47,687 bases of DNA from Thermoleophilaceae bacterium (GTDB lineage: Bacteria > Actinomycetota > Thermoleophilia > Solirubrobacterales > Thermoleophilaceae): NCBI GenBank assembly GCA_040901445.1, contig JBBDYQ010000005.1, positions 1-47,687 of the forward strand, written 5' to 3'. Under the pieces are notes generated by a model. That model searched no databases, was not told where the DNA came from, and saw only the letters and a program-made list of their open reading frames with translations. The translations under genes and the position numbers were made by a program. Below are positions 14,858 through 23,708 of this stretch, in pieces. Numbering within the stretch: position 1 is the stretch's first letter; every line of letters starts with the position of its first letter.

Positions 14858-16096
14858 ATGGCAGCCGTGAGCACGCTCCCGCAGGTCTTCCCCGCAGGGT
14901 CCCGCCTGAACGAGGCCGGGCGCCTCGAGGTGGGGGGCTGCGACGTGCTCGAGCTGGCGCGCGAGTTCGGCACCCCCGCCTACGTGTACGCGGAGGACGA
15001 CATGCGCGGGCGGGCGCGCGCGTTCACGGAGGCTTTTCGGGCGCGCACCGAGCGCTTCGAGATCGTCTACGCCAGCAAGGCGTTCCCCTGCACGGCCGCG
15101 TACCGGCTGTTCGCCGCGGAGGGCCTGTCGTGCGACGTGGCCTCGGGCGGGGAGCTGCACCTGGCGTTGCGCGGCGGGTTCGATCCCGCACGCATCTACT
15201 TCCACGGCAACAACAAGAGCGAGGCCGAGCTGCGCTACGCGGTGGAGCAGAGGGTGGGGGTGATCGTGGCCGACTCGTTCGACGAGCTCGAGCGCCTCGA
15301 GCGCATCGCTCCGGGCCGGCGGGTCCTGCTGCGGGTCACGCCCGGCATCAAGGCCTCCACCCACTCCTATATCTCCACGGGGCAGGTGGACTCGAAGTTC
15401 GGCTTCGGCCTCGATGACGTGCCGCGCGCGATCGAGTCCATCCGCACCCTCGAGCTGTGCGGCGTGCACGCCCACATCGGCTCCCAGATCTTCGAGCTCG
15501 AGCCGTTCGAGAAGCTCGCCGAGGTGCTCGGCGAGATCGGCGACTACCCGTTGCTCAACCTCGGCGGCGGGCTGGGCATCGCCTACGCCTACGACGATGC
15601 GCCGCCGAGCGTCGAGGAGTTCGCCGAGGCGCTGCTCAAGCGCGCCCCGGAGGGCGTGACGGTGCTCTGCGAGCCGGGCCGCGCGCTCACGGGCAATGCG
15701 GGCGTCACCATCTACAGCGTCGGCACAGTGAAGGAGATCCCGGGTGTGCGCACCTACGTGGCGGTGGACGGCGGCATGTCCGACAACCTGCGCCCCATGC
15801 TCTACGACGCCCGCTACGAGGCCGAGATCGCCGACCGCTTCGGTGGGGACACGGTCTGCACGATCGCCGGCATGCACTGCGAGTCCGGGGACATCCTGGT
15901 GCGCGACGCCACGCTGAGCGACCCCAGGCCGGGCGACGTGCTCGTGATCCCCGCCACGGGCGCGTACGGCCACGCCATGGCCAACAACTACAACGCCGTG
16001 CCGCGCCCGCCGGTGATCTTCTGCAAGGACGGCGACGCCCGGGTCGTCGTGCGCCGTGAAACGTACGAGGACCTCGCCGCCCGTGACCTCGTTTAG
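14858..16096 (+). CDS. lysA: Diaminopimelate decarboxylase
   Basis: The 412-residue enzyme is a fold-III PLP decarboxylase making L-lysine from meso-diaminopimelate. Visible features: the PLP lysine in IVYASKAFPC, HGNNKSEAELRYAV, GVHAHIGSQIFE, the phosphate-binding NLGGGLGIAY, CEPGRALTGNAGV, and the second-subunit active-site segment AGMHCESGDILVRDATL, then GAYGHAMANNYN. Length is normal. It opens a four-gene aspartate-family run (lysA-hom-thrC-thrB), and its 3' end overlaps hom by 14 bases. The chosen ATG is the only good candidate before the conserved LEVGGCDVLELAREFGTPAYVY. Identification is firm. Confidence 0.95.
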   Translation: MAAVSTLPQVFPAGSRLNEAGRLEVGGCDVLELAREFGTPAYVYAEDDMRGRARAFTEAFRARTERFEIVYASKAFPCTAAYRLFAAEGLSCDVASGGELHLALRGGFDPARIYFHGNNKSEAELRYAVEQRVGVIVADSFDELERLERIAPGRRVLLRVTPGIKASTHSYISTGQVDSKFGFGLDDVPRAIESIRTLELCGVHAHIGSQIFELEPFEKLAEVLGEIGDYPLLNLGGGLGIAYAYDDAPPSVEEFAEALLKRAPEGVTVLCEPGRALTGNAGVTIYSVGTVKEIPGVRTYVAVDGGMSDNLRPMLYDARYEAEIADRFGGDTVCTIAGMHCESGDILVRDATLSDPRPGDVLVIPATGAYGHAMANNYNAVPRPPVIFCKDGDARVVVRRETYEDLAARDLV

Positions 16097-17315
16097 CGTC
16101 GGCCTCCTCGGCCACGGGACGGTCGGGGCGGCGTTCCACTCGCTGCTGGAGGCGCGCGCGGACGCGATCGCCGGAGAGGCGGGCCTGCGGCCGGAGCTGT
16201 CGGGCATCCTCACCCGCAGCCGCGGCGACTTCGAGGACATCCTGGAGCGCAGCGACCTGGTGGTGGAGCTGATGGGCGGCACCGAGCCCGCGCGCGAATA
16301 CGTGCTGCGCGCGATGACGGCCGGCAAGCACGTGGTGACCGCCAACAAGCAGCTGCTCTCCCAGCACGGGGAGGAGCTGTACTCCGCGGCGCGCGATGCG
16401 GGCGTCCAGCTGCGCTTCGAGGCGGCCGTCGCGGGCGTGGTGCCGGTCATCCGCGTGATCCACGAGACGCTGGCCGCCGCCCACATCGACCGGGTGCACG
16501 GGATCGTGAACGGCACCACCAACTTCATCCTCACCGAGATGGCGCGCACCGGCGCGTCCTACGAGGAGGCCCTGGCCGACGCGCAGCGGCTGGGCTACGC
16601 CGAGGCCGACCCCACCGAGGACGTGACCGGCAAGGACGCCGCGGCCAAGATGGCCATCCTCGCGCGGCTGGCGTTCGGTGCCCCCGTCCTGCTCGACGAC
16701 GTGCCGCACGAGGGGATCGAGCACGTCACCGCCGATGACATCGCCTACGCGAGGGAGCTCGGGCTCTCGCTCAAGCTCATCGGCAGCGCGGAGCGCATCA
16801 ACGGCGGCGTGTCCGTGCGCGTGTATCCGGCCTTCCTCTACGGGGAGCACCCGCTGGCGTCGGTCAACGGCGCCTTCAACGCCGTCACGATCGAGTCGCC
16901 CGCGATCACGGAGATCACGCTGTCGGGCCCGGGGGCGGGCGGCTCGCAGACGGCGTCCGCGGTGCTCGGGGACGTGATCTCGGCCATGATCCCGCCGCCC
17001 ACGCTGCCGGCGCTGGCCGGCCGGCTCGAGCTCGTCACCGATGTGCAGTCCGCCTTCTACCTCCACATGGAGGTGGCCGACCGGCCCGGCGTGCTGGCCG
17101 AGGTGGCCGCCGTCCTGGGCAGTCACGGCGTGTCGGTCAAGTCGCTGGTCCAGCACGGGCTGGCGGAGGACGCGCGGCTGGTGATGGTCATGCACCCGGT
17201 GCTGGAGTCCGTATTCGCCACCGCGGTCGAGCAGATCGCGGCGCTCGAGTTCATGCGCTCGCGCCCGCGGGTGATCCGTGTGATCGAAGAGCATTTCGAA
17301 GGGGCCCCGGGCTGA
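16083..17315 (+). CDS. hom: Homoserine dehydrogenase with ACT domain
   Basis: The 410-residue enzyme reduces aspartate semialdehyde to homoserine with NAD(P)H. It has the N-terminal Rossmann motif [12 protein letters not shown], the [15 protein letters not shown] segment, the signature [14 protein letters not shown], catalytic Lys in [20 protein letters not shown], and a C-terminal ACT regulatory domain (about residues 335-410; [28 protein letters not shown]) that in the family binds threonine for feedback control. I place the start at the GTG within the end of lysA (16083), giving a 14-base overlap; further upstream codons in frame look like translated lysA antiframe. It is followed without a gap by thrC. 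Confidence 0.94.
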   Translation: MTSFSVGLLGHGTVGAAFHSLLEARADAIAGEAGLRPELSGILTRSRGDFEDILERSDLVVELMGGTEPAREYVLRAMTAGKHVVTANKQLLSQHGEELYSAARDAGVQLRFEAAVAGVVPVIRVIHETLAAAHIDRVHGIVNGTTNFILTEMARTGASYEEALADAQRLGYAEADPTEDVTGKDAAAKMAILARLAFGAPVLLDDVPHEGIEHVTADDIAYARELGLSLKLIGSAERINGGVSVRVYPAFLYGEHPLASVNGAFNAVTIESPAITEITLSGPGAGGSQTASAVLGDVISAMIPPPTLPALAGRLELVTDVQSAFYLHMEVADRPGVLAEVAAVLGSHGVSVKSLVQHGLAEDARLVMVMHPVLESVFATAVEQIAALEFMRSRPRVIRVIEEHFEGAPG

Positions 17316-18307
17316 GTCTCTGGCGCTACCGCGACCGGCTGCCGGTGGACCCGCTCGTCACCCTCGATGAGGGGGACACGCCGCTGGTGCCGGCGCCCGC
17401 GCTGGCCGAGCGCAGTGGCTGCGAGGTCTGGCTCAAGCTCGAGGGCGCCAATCCCACGGGGTCGTTCAAGGACCGCGGCATGACGGTGGCGGTGTCGGCG
17501 GCCGTGTCGGAGGGCGCCGAGGCCGTGGTGTGCGCGTCCACCGGCAACACGGCCGCCAGCGCCGCTGCCTACGCCGCGCGGGCGGGCAGGCGCTGCGCCG
17601 TGATCGTGCCGGAGGGCAAGATCGCCACCGGCAAGCTCGCCCAGGCGCTGGTGCACGGCGCGCGGGTGGTGGCGCTGCAGGGCAACTTCGACCAGGCGCT
17701 CACGCTCGTGCGAGAGCTGGTGGAGCGCCAGCCGATCTCGCTCGTCAACTCCGTCAACGAGTACCGGATCGAGGGGCAGAAGACGGGCGCGTTCGAGGTC
17801 TGCGACGCCCTGGGCGACGCTCCAGACGTGCTCTGCATCCCGGTGGGCAACGCGGGCAACATCAGCGCCTGGTGGCGCGGCTTCACCGAGTACGCCGTGG
17901 CGCCGCGCATGTACGGCTTCCAGGCTGCGGGCGCGGCGCCGCTCGTGCACGGCGCGCCGGTGGAGTCGCCCGAGACCGTGGCGTCCGCCATCCGCATCGG
18001 CAAGCCGGCCCGCTGGGAGGACGCCATGGACGCGGTCACCTCGTCGCGCGGCGAGATCCGCGCCGTCACGGACGAGGAGATCCTCGATGCCTGGTCGTTC
18101 CTCGGGGCGAACGAGGGCGTGTTCTGCGAGCCGGCCTCGGCGGCGTCGGTCGCGGGGCTGCTCAAGTACGGCGCCGAGGGCCGCGTGGTCTGTGTGCTCA
18201 CCGGCCACGGGCTCAAGGACCCGGACACCGCGCTCGGCCGTGCCGCGCCCGTCATCCCGTGCGATCCGTCGATCGACGCGGTGGAAGCGGCGGTGCTCGG
18301 CTCGTGA
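17312..18307 (+). CDS. thrC: Threonine synthase (probable CTG start)
   Basis: This PLP enzyme converts O-phosphohomoserine to threonine. Motifs: PLP lysine in [34 protein letters not shown], and glycine-rich [16 protein letters not shown] conventional GTG at 17345 would give 320 residues but cut off YRDRLPV, which is conserved in other actinobacterial threonine synthases. No ATG, GTG or TTG occurs further upstream in frame, but CTG at 17312 does; it overlaps the hom stop (CTGA) and has GAAGG nine bases before it, giving 331 residues and the N-terminus [11 protein letters not shown]. The C-terminus is coupled to thrB by a GTGA overlap. Identity is firm; the start is inferred. Confidence 0.93.
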   Translation: MSLWRYRDRLPVDPLVTLDEGDTPLVPAPALAERSGCEVWLKLEGANPTGSFKDRGMTVAVSAAVSEGAEAVVCASTGNTAASAAAYAARAGRRCAVIVPEGKIATGKLAQALVHGARVVALQGNFDQALTLVRELVERQPISLVNSVNEYRIEGQKTGAFEVCDALGDAPDVLCIPVGNAGNISAWWRGFTEYAVAPRMYGFQAAGAAPLVHGAPVESPETVASAIRIGKPARWEDAMDAVTSSRGEIRAVTDEEILDAWSFLGANEGVFCEPASAASVAGLLKYGAEGRVVCVLTGHGLKDPDTALGRAAPVIPCDPSIDAVEAAVLGS

Positions 18308-19155
18308 GGCGCCACAGGCTCGTGCGCGTGCCCGCCAGCTCGGCCAACCTCGGCCCGGGCTACGACGCCCTGGCTGCGGCGCTCTCCCTCCACCTCGAGC
18401 TGGAGGTGGAGGAGACCGGCGAGTTCTTCGTGCACTCCGACATCGAGGGCACGCCGGGCGATCGCTCCAACCTCTGCGTAAGGGCCTTCGAGGCCCTCCA
18501 CCCGGCCGACGGGCTCACGTTCCAGATCCGCTCGCAGATCCCGCTCGCGGCCGGGCTCGGCTCGTCGGCGGCGTGCATCGTCGCGGGGCTCACGGCGGCG
18601 GACCACCTCTACGAGCTGGACGCGCCGATCTTCGAGGTCGCGCGCGAGCTCGAGGGCCACCCGGACAACGTGGCGGCGGCCATCCTCGGGGGCTTCGTGG
18701 TGTGCGCCGGCGACGAGCCCGCCCGCTTCGACCCCACGCCCGGGCTGGAGGGCGTGATCGTCATCCCGCCCGAGCAGGTGGCCACCGCCGACGCCCGCGC
18801 GGCCCTCCCCGCCGAGGTGCCGATTGCCGACGCCGTGCACAACGCCGCCCACACCGCGCTGCTCATCCTGGGCCTTGCAGGCGGCGACCTCGACCTCGTG
18901 GCCCGCGGCCTGGACGACCGCATCCACCAGCCGCGCCGGGAGCACCTCTACCCGCGCTCGATGGAGCTCGTGCGGCGCGCCCGCGACCTGGGCGCGATCG
19001 GAGCCACGATCTCGGGCGCCGGCCCCACCGTCCTGTTCTGGACCCACTGGGACACCACCGCGGGGCTCGTGCAGCAACTCCACGAGGAGGCGCCCGACTG
19101 CGACGTCAGCCGGGTGCAGTTCCAGCCGGCCGGGGCCGACGTGCGAGAGCTGTGA
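18304..19155 (+). CDS. thrB: Homoserine kinase
   Basis: The 283-residue GHMP-family kinase phosphorylates homoserine for threonine synthase. It has the substrate motif [19 protein letters not shown] at the N-terminus, the ATP-binding [16 protein letters not shown] (GHMP motif 2), [13 protein letters not shown], and the C-terminal [14 protein letters not shown] motif 3. The GTG start overlaps the thrC stop by four bases, making hom-thrC-thrB a tightly coupled unit. An internal GTG 18 bases later is an alternative start. The NUDIX gene follows after a few bases and may be part of the same transcript. Confidence 0.94.
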   Translation: MRRHRLVRVPASSANLGPGYDALAAALSLHLELEVEETGEFFVHSDIEGTPGDRSNLCVRAFEALHPADGLTFQIRSQIPLAAGLGSSAACIVAGLTAADHLYELDAPIFEVARELEGHPDNVAAAILGGFVVCAGDEPARFDPTPGLEGVIVIPPEQVATADARAALPAEVPIADAVHNAAHTALLILGLAGGDLDLVARGLDDRIHQPRREHLYPRSMELVRRARDLGAIGATISGAGPTVLFWTHWDTTAGLVQQLHEEAPDCDVSRVQFQPAGADVREL

Positions 19156-19170
19156 CGACCTGTGCCCAGT

Positions 19171-19545
19171 ATGGGTGAGCCGCTCGTCGAGGCCGCCGGG
19201 GGAGTGGTCGCCCAGGGCGGGCGCATCGCCGTGGTCCACCGGCCGCGCTACGACGACTGGACCCTGCCCAAGGGCAAGCTCGACCCGGGCGAGGACTTCG
19301 AGCAGGCGGCGCTGCGTGAGGTGCTCGAGGAGACAGGCCTGGAGTGCCGCATCGTGGAGGAGCTCGGCTCCACGCGCTACGTCGACTCCAAGCACCGGCC
19401 GAAGGTCGTGCGCTACTTCCGCATGGAGGTGGCCGGCGGCGAGTTCGCCGTCAACGACGAGGTGGACGAGCTGCGCTGGCTCTCGCCGGAAGAGGCACGC
19501 GCGCTGCTCACCTACGTGCGCGACCGCGAGCTGGTCACGGGCTGA
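19171..19545 (+). CDS. NUDIX hydrolase (MutT/Ap4A-type)
   Basis: The product of about 124 residues contains a complete Nudix box, G-x5-E-x7-REVLEETGL, starting at GKLDPGEDFEQAAL, with the preceding WTLPKG segment typical of MutT/diadenosine-polyphosphate hydrolases. The glutamates of REVLEE bind the catalytic metal. The substrate cannot be told. Start alternatives are GTG 19162 and ATG 19171; I prefer the ATG, which gives MGEPLVEAAGGVVAQGG. The gene runs behind thrB. Its last bases overlap the end of the convergent amidase gene by 11 bases. Confidence 0.88.
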   Translation: MGEPLVEAAGGVVAQGGRIAVVHRPRYDDWTLPKGKLDPGEDFEQAALREVLEETGLECRIVEELGSTRYVDSKHRPKVVRYFRMEVAGGEFAVNDEVDELRWLSPEEARALLTYVRDRELVTG

Positions 19546-20968
19546 GCGCCGCGGGTGACAGGCGGCCCGCCCACGGCCGCGCCTCCTCGAGCTGGGCGGC
19601 CAGCGCAAGCAGCACGCCCTCGCCGAGCGGCGGGCCCACGATCTGCACCGCCAGCGGCAGGCCGTCGTCGCCGTGGAACAGCGGCAGCGAGATGGCGGGC
19701 TGGCCGGTGACGTTCCAGATAGCGGTGTAGGGCGTGAACTCGCCGGACTTGCGGAACTCGCCCCAGGGGTCGTCCGAGGACGGGTCGAGAGCGCCGATCT
19801 CCAGCGGGCGGCGCGCGAGCGCGGGGGTGAGCACCACGTCCCAGTCCGCGCACCACGCGACTATGCGGCGCGCTTCGCGCTGGAGCGTGCCGAGCGCCAG
19901 GAGGTAGTCGGTGGCGTCGAGCTCGCGCCCGCGCTCATAGAGCGCCCACGTCAGGGCCTCGACGTCCTCGGGCGCCGGGTCGCGTCCTGCCAGCTTGCCG
20001 CCGAGCGCGACGCCCGTGGCGATGTTGCCCGCCCAGATCCGCGTGAAGGCGTGGAACAGGTCGCGGCCCGGATAGGGCGGTGTGGTCTCCTCCACCGTGT
20101 GGCCCAGCGACTCGAGCAGCTCGGCGGCCTGGCGGGCGGCGGCGGTGCAGGCCGGGTCCACGCCGGTCTCCAGCAGCGGCGGGGTGAGCGCGAGGGCCAC
20201 GCGCAGGGGCCCTGGGCGGCGCCCCGCGCTGTGCGCGTAGGGCTCGGGCGGCGGCGGGGCCCAGGTGGCGTCGCCGGGCTCGTAGCCCGCCATCACGTCG
20301 AGGGCCGCGGCGCTGTCGGCCACCGTGCGGGCCAGCACGCCGTCGACGGCCAGGAACGAGTCCCCCGACTCGGGGCCGCGGCTCACGCGCCCGCGCGACG
20401 GCTTGAGCCCGACCAGCCCGCAGCACGCCGCGGGGATGCGGATGGACCCGCCTCCGTCTGAGCCCTGGGCGATCGGCACCATGCCGGCGGCCACCGCGGC
20501 GCCCGCGCCGCCGGAGGAGCCGCCGGGCGTGCGCGAGGGGTCCCAGGGGTTGCGCGTGGGCCCGAAGCGGCGCGGCTCGGTGACGGGCAGGATGCCCAGC
20601 TCGGGCGAGTTGGTGCGGCCGCAGAGCACGAAGCCGGCGTCGCGCAGGCGCTTGACGGCGAAGGTGTCGTACCGGGGGATGAAGTCGCCGTAGAGGTCGG
20701 AGGCCATCGTGCACGGCGCGCCCTTCTGGGGGTTGAGCTCCTTGATGGCGGTGGGCACGCCGGCGAAGGGGCGCGGGTCGGCGGGCCCGATGGCGTCCGC
20801 GGCGGCCAGGGCGCCCTCGGGGTCCAGCCATGTGAACGCGTTCAGCTTCGGGTCGGCCGCCTCGATCCGCGCGAGCGCCGCCTCGGTGAGCTCGCGCGCC
20901 GACAGCTCGCCCGCGCGCACGAGCCCGGCCAGCTCGACGGCGGGACGCAGGAGCAGGTCGGCGGGCAC
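19535..20968 (-). CDS. Amidase-signature family amidohydrolase
   Basis: The 477-residue enzyme has the amidase signature core: Lys in GVPTAIKELNPQKG, the serine-rich TPGGSSGGAGAAVAAGMVPIAQGSDGGGSIRIPAACCGLVGLKPS loop (shown in parts: GGSSGGAGAAVAAG and QGSDGGGSIRIPAACCG) that supplies cis-Ser and nucleophile Ser, and the C-terminal GQPAISLPL and LPLAVQIVGPPLGEG motifs. The Ser-Ser-Lys triad is intact. The start is GTG. The substrate is unknown; the family includes aryl and alkyl amidases and 6-aminohexanoate-cyclic-dimer-type hydrolases. GatA of the tRNA amidotransferase is unlikely because gatB/gatC are absent. It faces the NUDIX gene with an 11-base overlap. Confidence 0.88.
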   Translation of the reverse strand: MPADLLLRPAVELAGLVRAGELSARELTEAALARIEAADPKLNAFTWLDPEGALAAADAIGPADPRPFAGVPTAIKELNPQKGAPCTMASDLYGDFIPRYDTFAVKRLRDAGFVLCGRTNSPELGILPVTEPRRFGPTRNPWDPSRTPGGSSGGAGAAVAAGMVPIAQGSDGGGSIRIPAACCGLVGLKPSRGRVSRGPESGDSFLAVDGVLARTVADSAAALDVMAGYEPGDATWAPPPPEPYAHSAGRRPGPLRVALALTPPLLETGVDPACTAAARQAAELLESLGHTVEETTPPYPGRDLFHAFTRIWAGNIATGVALGGKLAGRDPAPEDVEALTWALYERGRELDATDYLLALGTLQREARRIVAWCADWDVVLTPALARRPLEIGALDPSSDDPWGEFRKSGEFTPYTAIWNVTGQPAISLPLFHGDDGLPLAVQIVGPPLGEGVLLALAAQLEEARPWAGRLSPAALSP

Positions 20969-21044
20969 GGGCGCAAGACTACGCGCCCGCGCCCGCGGCT
21001 CCCTACGCGACGGCGTACCTGGCCGCGGCGAGGTTGGTGCGCGA

Positions 21045-21836
21045 TCAGGCCGGGACGAGCTCCGCGCGCAGGGCCGCCAGCCGCTCGCGCTCTGCGCCGA
21101 AGCCCGTGCGGGCCAGCACCTCGTCGGCGAGCGAGAGGTAGTCGGCGCCCAGCCGGGGCCGGTAGTCGAGGATCGACACCGCCCGCTCGGCCGACTCGGC
21201 GTAGCGGATGGACTGGCGGATGGCGGTGTCGAAGACCTTGCCGTCGAAGCGCTCGCGCAGCTGATCGAGCGCCTCGCGCGAGTGGACCGTGCGCATGTCG
21301 GCGATGTTGAGGAACACGCCGAGCCATTCGAGGTCGGGGTGGAGCGAGTCCTTGGCCAGCTCGATCACCTCGAGCGCCTGCTCCACGCCCTGCATGGCGA
21401 AGTACTGTGCCTCCGCGGACAGCAGCGCGTAGTCGGCCGCCACCAGCGCGTTCACGGTCAGCAGCCCGAGCGAGGGCGGGCAGTCGAGCAGCACGATGTC
21501 GTAGCGGCGCTTGACCTCGCGCAGCGCACGCTTGAGGGTGAGCTCGCGGCCCATCTTGCCCCCGAGCACGAGCTCCGCCTCCGCGAGCCCGAGGTTGGCG
21601 GGGATGATGCCCTCGTACACCGCATCCAGCGCGCGGACGCGCCCGGCGAGCACGTCCGCCAGGGTGGGGTCTGCGTCGCTCGGGACGTCGAAGTAGTCGG
21701 ACAGGTTGCCCTGCGGGTCGACGTCCACGGCGAGCACCTCGAGCTCCAGCCGCCGGAACACGTCCACGAGCGTGCGCACCGTCGTCGTCTTGCCCGTGCC
21801 GCCCTTCTGGGAGAGGATCGCGATCGTGGCCGCCAC
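21045..21836 (-). CDS. ParA/Soj-type ATPase (orphan)
   Basis: The 263-residue P-loop ATPase has a deviant Walker A KGGTGKTTTVRTL (ParA/MinD class, signature Lys present), VDVDPQGNLSDYF, Walker B-like YDIVLLDCPPSLGLLTVNAL and the ParA-like QYFAMQGVEQALEVIELAK segment. Members position DNA or large cargoes by ATP-driven dimerisation on the nucleoid. There is no ParB gene or evident parS nearby, so it is not a standard chromosome partition locus. It lies eight bases downstream of a patatin gene on the same strand and probably shares its transcript. The start is the GTG before AATIAILSQKGG. Confidence 0.86.
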   Translation of the reverse strand: MAATIAILSQKGGTGKTTTVRTLVDVFRRLELEVLAVDVDPQGNLSDYFDVPSDADPTLADVLAGRVRALDAVYEGIIPANLGLAEAELVLGGKMGRELTLKRALREVKRRYDIVLLDCPPSLGLLTVNALVAADYALLSAEAQYFAMQGVEQALEVIELAKDSLHPDLEWLGVFLNIADMRTVHSREALDQLRERFDGKVFDTAIRQSIRYAESAERAVSILDYRPRLGADYLSLADEVLARTGFGAERERLAALRAELVPA

Positions 21837-21844
21837 GGCGGCGA

Positions 21845-22771
21845 CTATACGACCAGCCGCCGGGCCAGGTCGTCGAGCTCCGCCGCGCGCTCCGCCACGA
21901 GCCCCTCGCCCTCCCGGACGAGCGCGCGGATGTTGGCCTCGCTCGCGTCGTCCAGCTCGCCGCTCGCCTCGCCGAGACGCGTCTGGAAGCGGGCGTAGCG
22001 GTCCTCCGGGAGGAGCTGGCGCAGCTGGTAGTCCACGCTGTCGCTGGCCCCGTCGAAGATCACGTCGATCAGCGGCCGCACCCACTCCAGGCTGCCCCAG
22101 CCGCGCGCGTCCTCGTAGCGGATCGGCTCGGTGAGCTCGCCGGTGCCGAGCGAGACGAGGAGGGTGTCCCCCTCCGGGCGATGCCGGCGGACCTCGGCGT
22201 AGGCGACCATCGCCGGGTTGGCCGCGTAGACGCCGCCGTCGATCAGCGCGAGGTCGCCCACTCGCACCGGCTCGAAGTACGTGGGCGCCGCCGAGGTGGC
22301 CAGCCCGGCGAGCGCCATCGGCGCGTCGTGCTTCGGGTCCGTGCGCGCGCGCGCCGACTTGAACATGTGCGGTCGCCGCTCCTCCAGGGCGTAGGTGGTG
22401 ACGAGCACGTCGGTGAGCGCCTCGCTGAGGCGCGTGTCGCCGAGGTAGTCGTCCAGCGCGCGCTCGAGCGGCTTCAGCGGATAGCGCTCGTCGAGCAGGC
22501 CGCCCAGCGACAGGATCCTGCGCTTGAGCGAGCGCGAGAAGATGCGGGGCCCCTCCTCCACGTAGAGGTCGACGAGCTCGGCCGCCGGGCGCGGGTTGGG
22601 GCGGGTGAGGGCCAGCGCGAGCAACCCGCCGGTGGAGGTGCCGGCGATCAGCTCGAAGAGACCGGCGGTCGGGCGGCCGGTGCGCTCCTCCAGGTCGGCG
22701 AGCACGAGCGCGGGGATGATCCCGCGCATCCCGCCGCCGTCGATCGCCAGGACGTTCACGCGCTCGGCCAC
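21845..22771 (-). CDS. Patatin-like phospholipase
   Basis: The 308-residue enzyme has the complete patatin catalytic set: oxyanion-hole loop LAIDGGGMRGIIPALVL, nucleophile elbow AGTSTGGLLALAL (Ser of G-x-S-x-G), and catalytic Asp in ALIDGGVYAANP. Patatins cleave acyl chains from phospholipids. The N-terminus resembles the CapV/cellular phospholipase type. The C-terminal 60 residues are helical and charged. GTG 22771 is chosen; GTG 22759 is an alternative. It precedes the ParA gene by eight bases. No CD-NTase is adjacent, so it does not look like a CBASS effector. The divergent epimerase starts 37 bases away. Confidence 0.87.
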   Translation of the reverse strand: MAERVNVLAIDGGGMRGIIPALVLADLEERTGRPTAGLFELIAGTSTGGLLALALTRPNPRPAAELVDLYVEEGPRIFSRSLKRRILSLGGLLDERYPLKPLERALDDYLGDTRLSEALTDVLVTTYALEERRPHMFKSARARTDPKHDAPMALAGLATSAAPTYFEPVRVGDLALIDGGVYAANPAMVAYAEVRRHRPEGDTLLVSLGTGELTEPIRYEDARGWGSLEWVRPLIDVIFDGASDSVDYQLRQLLPEDRYARFQTRLGEASGELDDASEANIRALVREGEGLVAERAAELDDLARRLVV

Positions 22772-22780
22772 GGCAGGAGT

Positions 22781-22800
22781 CCTACCCGCCGAGGGGTAGG
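22781..22800. promoter_or_regulatory. Inverted repeat between divergent patatin and epimerase genes
   Basis: CCTACCC (22781-22787) and GGGTAGG (22794-22800) form a perfect 7-bp inverted repeat with a six-base spacer, occupying most of the 37-base gap between two divergent start codons. TAGGCT at 22797-22802, six bases before the epimerase ATG, may be a -10 element. An operator function is inferred. Confidence 0.4.
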
Positions 22801-22808
22801 CTCCGCAC

Positions 22809-23705
22809 ATGCGCGTGCTCGTTACCGGCGCGAGCGGCTTCCTCGGCCGCGCCGTCTGCGCCGAGCTGATCGGCCGGGGTAACGAGGTGGCCGCGCTCGT
22901 CCGCCGCCCCGGCTCCGAGCCGGATCGCACGCGGGCGGTGGCCGGCGATCTCACCGACGCCGAGGCGCTGGCCGCCGCGCTCGCCGCGGCCGAGCCCGAC
23001 TGCGTGGTGCACCTCGCCGCCGAGATCGCCACCCAGCGAGACGCCCGCCGGATCGAGGAGGTCAACGTGGAGGGCACGCGGCGCCTGCTCGACGCCTGCC
23101 GCGCGGCCGGCTCGCCCCGCTTCCTGTTCGCCTCCACCGTCGTCACCGGCGACGCGCAGGGCGAGCTCCTGGACGAAGGGTCCATCCTGCCGGTGGAGAC
23201 CGTCTACGGACGCTCGAAGCAGCAGGGGGAGGAGCTGGTGCGGGAGTCGGGGCTGGAGGCGGTGGTCATCCGCCCGTCGCACGTCTACGGGCCGGGCGGC
23301 TGGTTTGCGAGCGACATCGTCGCGCGGCTGCGCCAGCCGGGGCGCTTCGTGGTCGTGGGCTCCGGCGACAACCTCTGGGACGTCGTGCACGTCGATGACG
23401 TCGCCCGGGCGATGGCGGACGCCGCGGAGAGGGCGCCGGCCGGAAGCACCTACCACGTGGTGGACGACGTGCCCATCCGCTACCGCGACTTCCTCGCCCT
23501 CACCGCGGAGGCGCTCGGGCTCGGGCCGCCCCGCGGCGTGCCGGCCTGGCTGGCGCGGATCGCCGCGGGCCGTGACCCGGTGGCCGCGGTCCTGCGCTCC
23601 GCCCGCTCCTCGAACGCGCGGATCAAGGAGGAGCTGGGGTGGGAGCCGCGCTTCGAGAGCGCACGCGAGGGCGTGCCGGACGCCGTGGCCGGCCTGCCCG
23701 ACTGA
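22809..23705 (+). CDS. NAD(P)-dependent epimerase/dehydratase (extended SDR)
   Basis: The 298-residue protein is an extended short-chain dehydrogenase: N-terminal Rossmann motif VTGASGFLGRAVCAEL, DLTDAEAL, VVHLAAEIATQ, active-site Tyr-x3-Lys in VYGRSKQQGEELV, VIRPSHVYGPGG and WDVVHVDDVARAM. The family acts on nucleotide sugars, sterols or flavonoid-like substrates; the overall pattern is close to 3-beta-hydroxysteroid dehydrogenase/epimerase types, which would suit the lipid-related neighbours, but the substrate is not proven. The start codon has no Shine-Dalgarno and a -10-like TAGGCT six bases upstream. It ends three bases from the convergent MMPL gene. Confidence 0.85.
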   Translation: MRVLVTGASGFLGRAVCAELIGRGNEVAALVRRPGSEPDRTRAVAGDLTDAEALAAALAAAEPDCVVHLAAEIATQRDARRIEEVNVEGTRRLLDACRAAGSPRFLFASTVVTGDAQGELLDEGSILPVETVYGRSKQQGEELVRESGLEAVVIRPSHVYGPGGWFASDIVARLRQPGRFVVVGSGDNLWDVVHVDDVARAMADAAERAPAGSTYHVVDDVPIRYRDFLALTAEALGLGPPRGVPAWLARIAAGRDPVAAVLRSARSSNARIKEELGWEPRFESAREGVPDAVAGLPD

Positions 23706-23708
23706 CCG

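Noticed and set aside
21045-21836. parABS chromosome partition locus
   Set aside because: There is no ParB gene and no parS-like 16-bp palindrome was seen around it.
21845-22771. CBASS phospholipase effector
   Set aside because: The patatin resembles CapV, but no CD-NTase, Cap2 or Cap3 gene is near; its partner is ParA.
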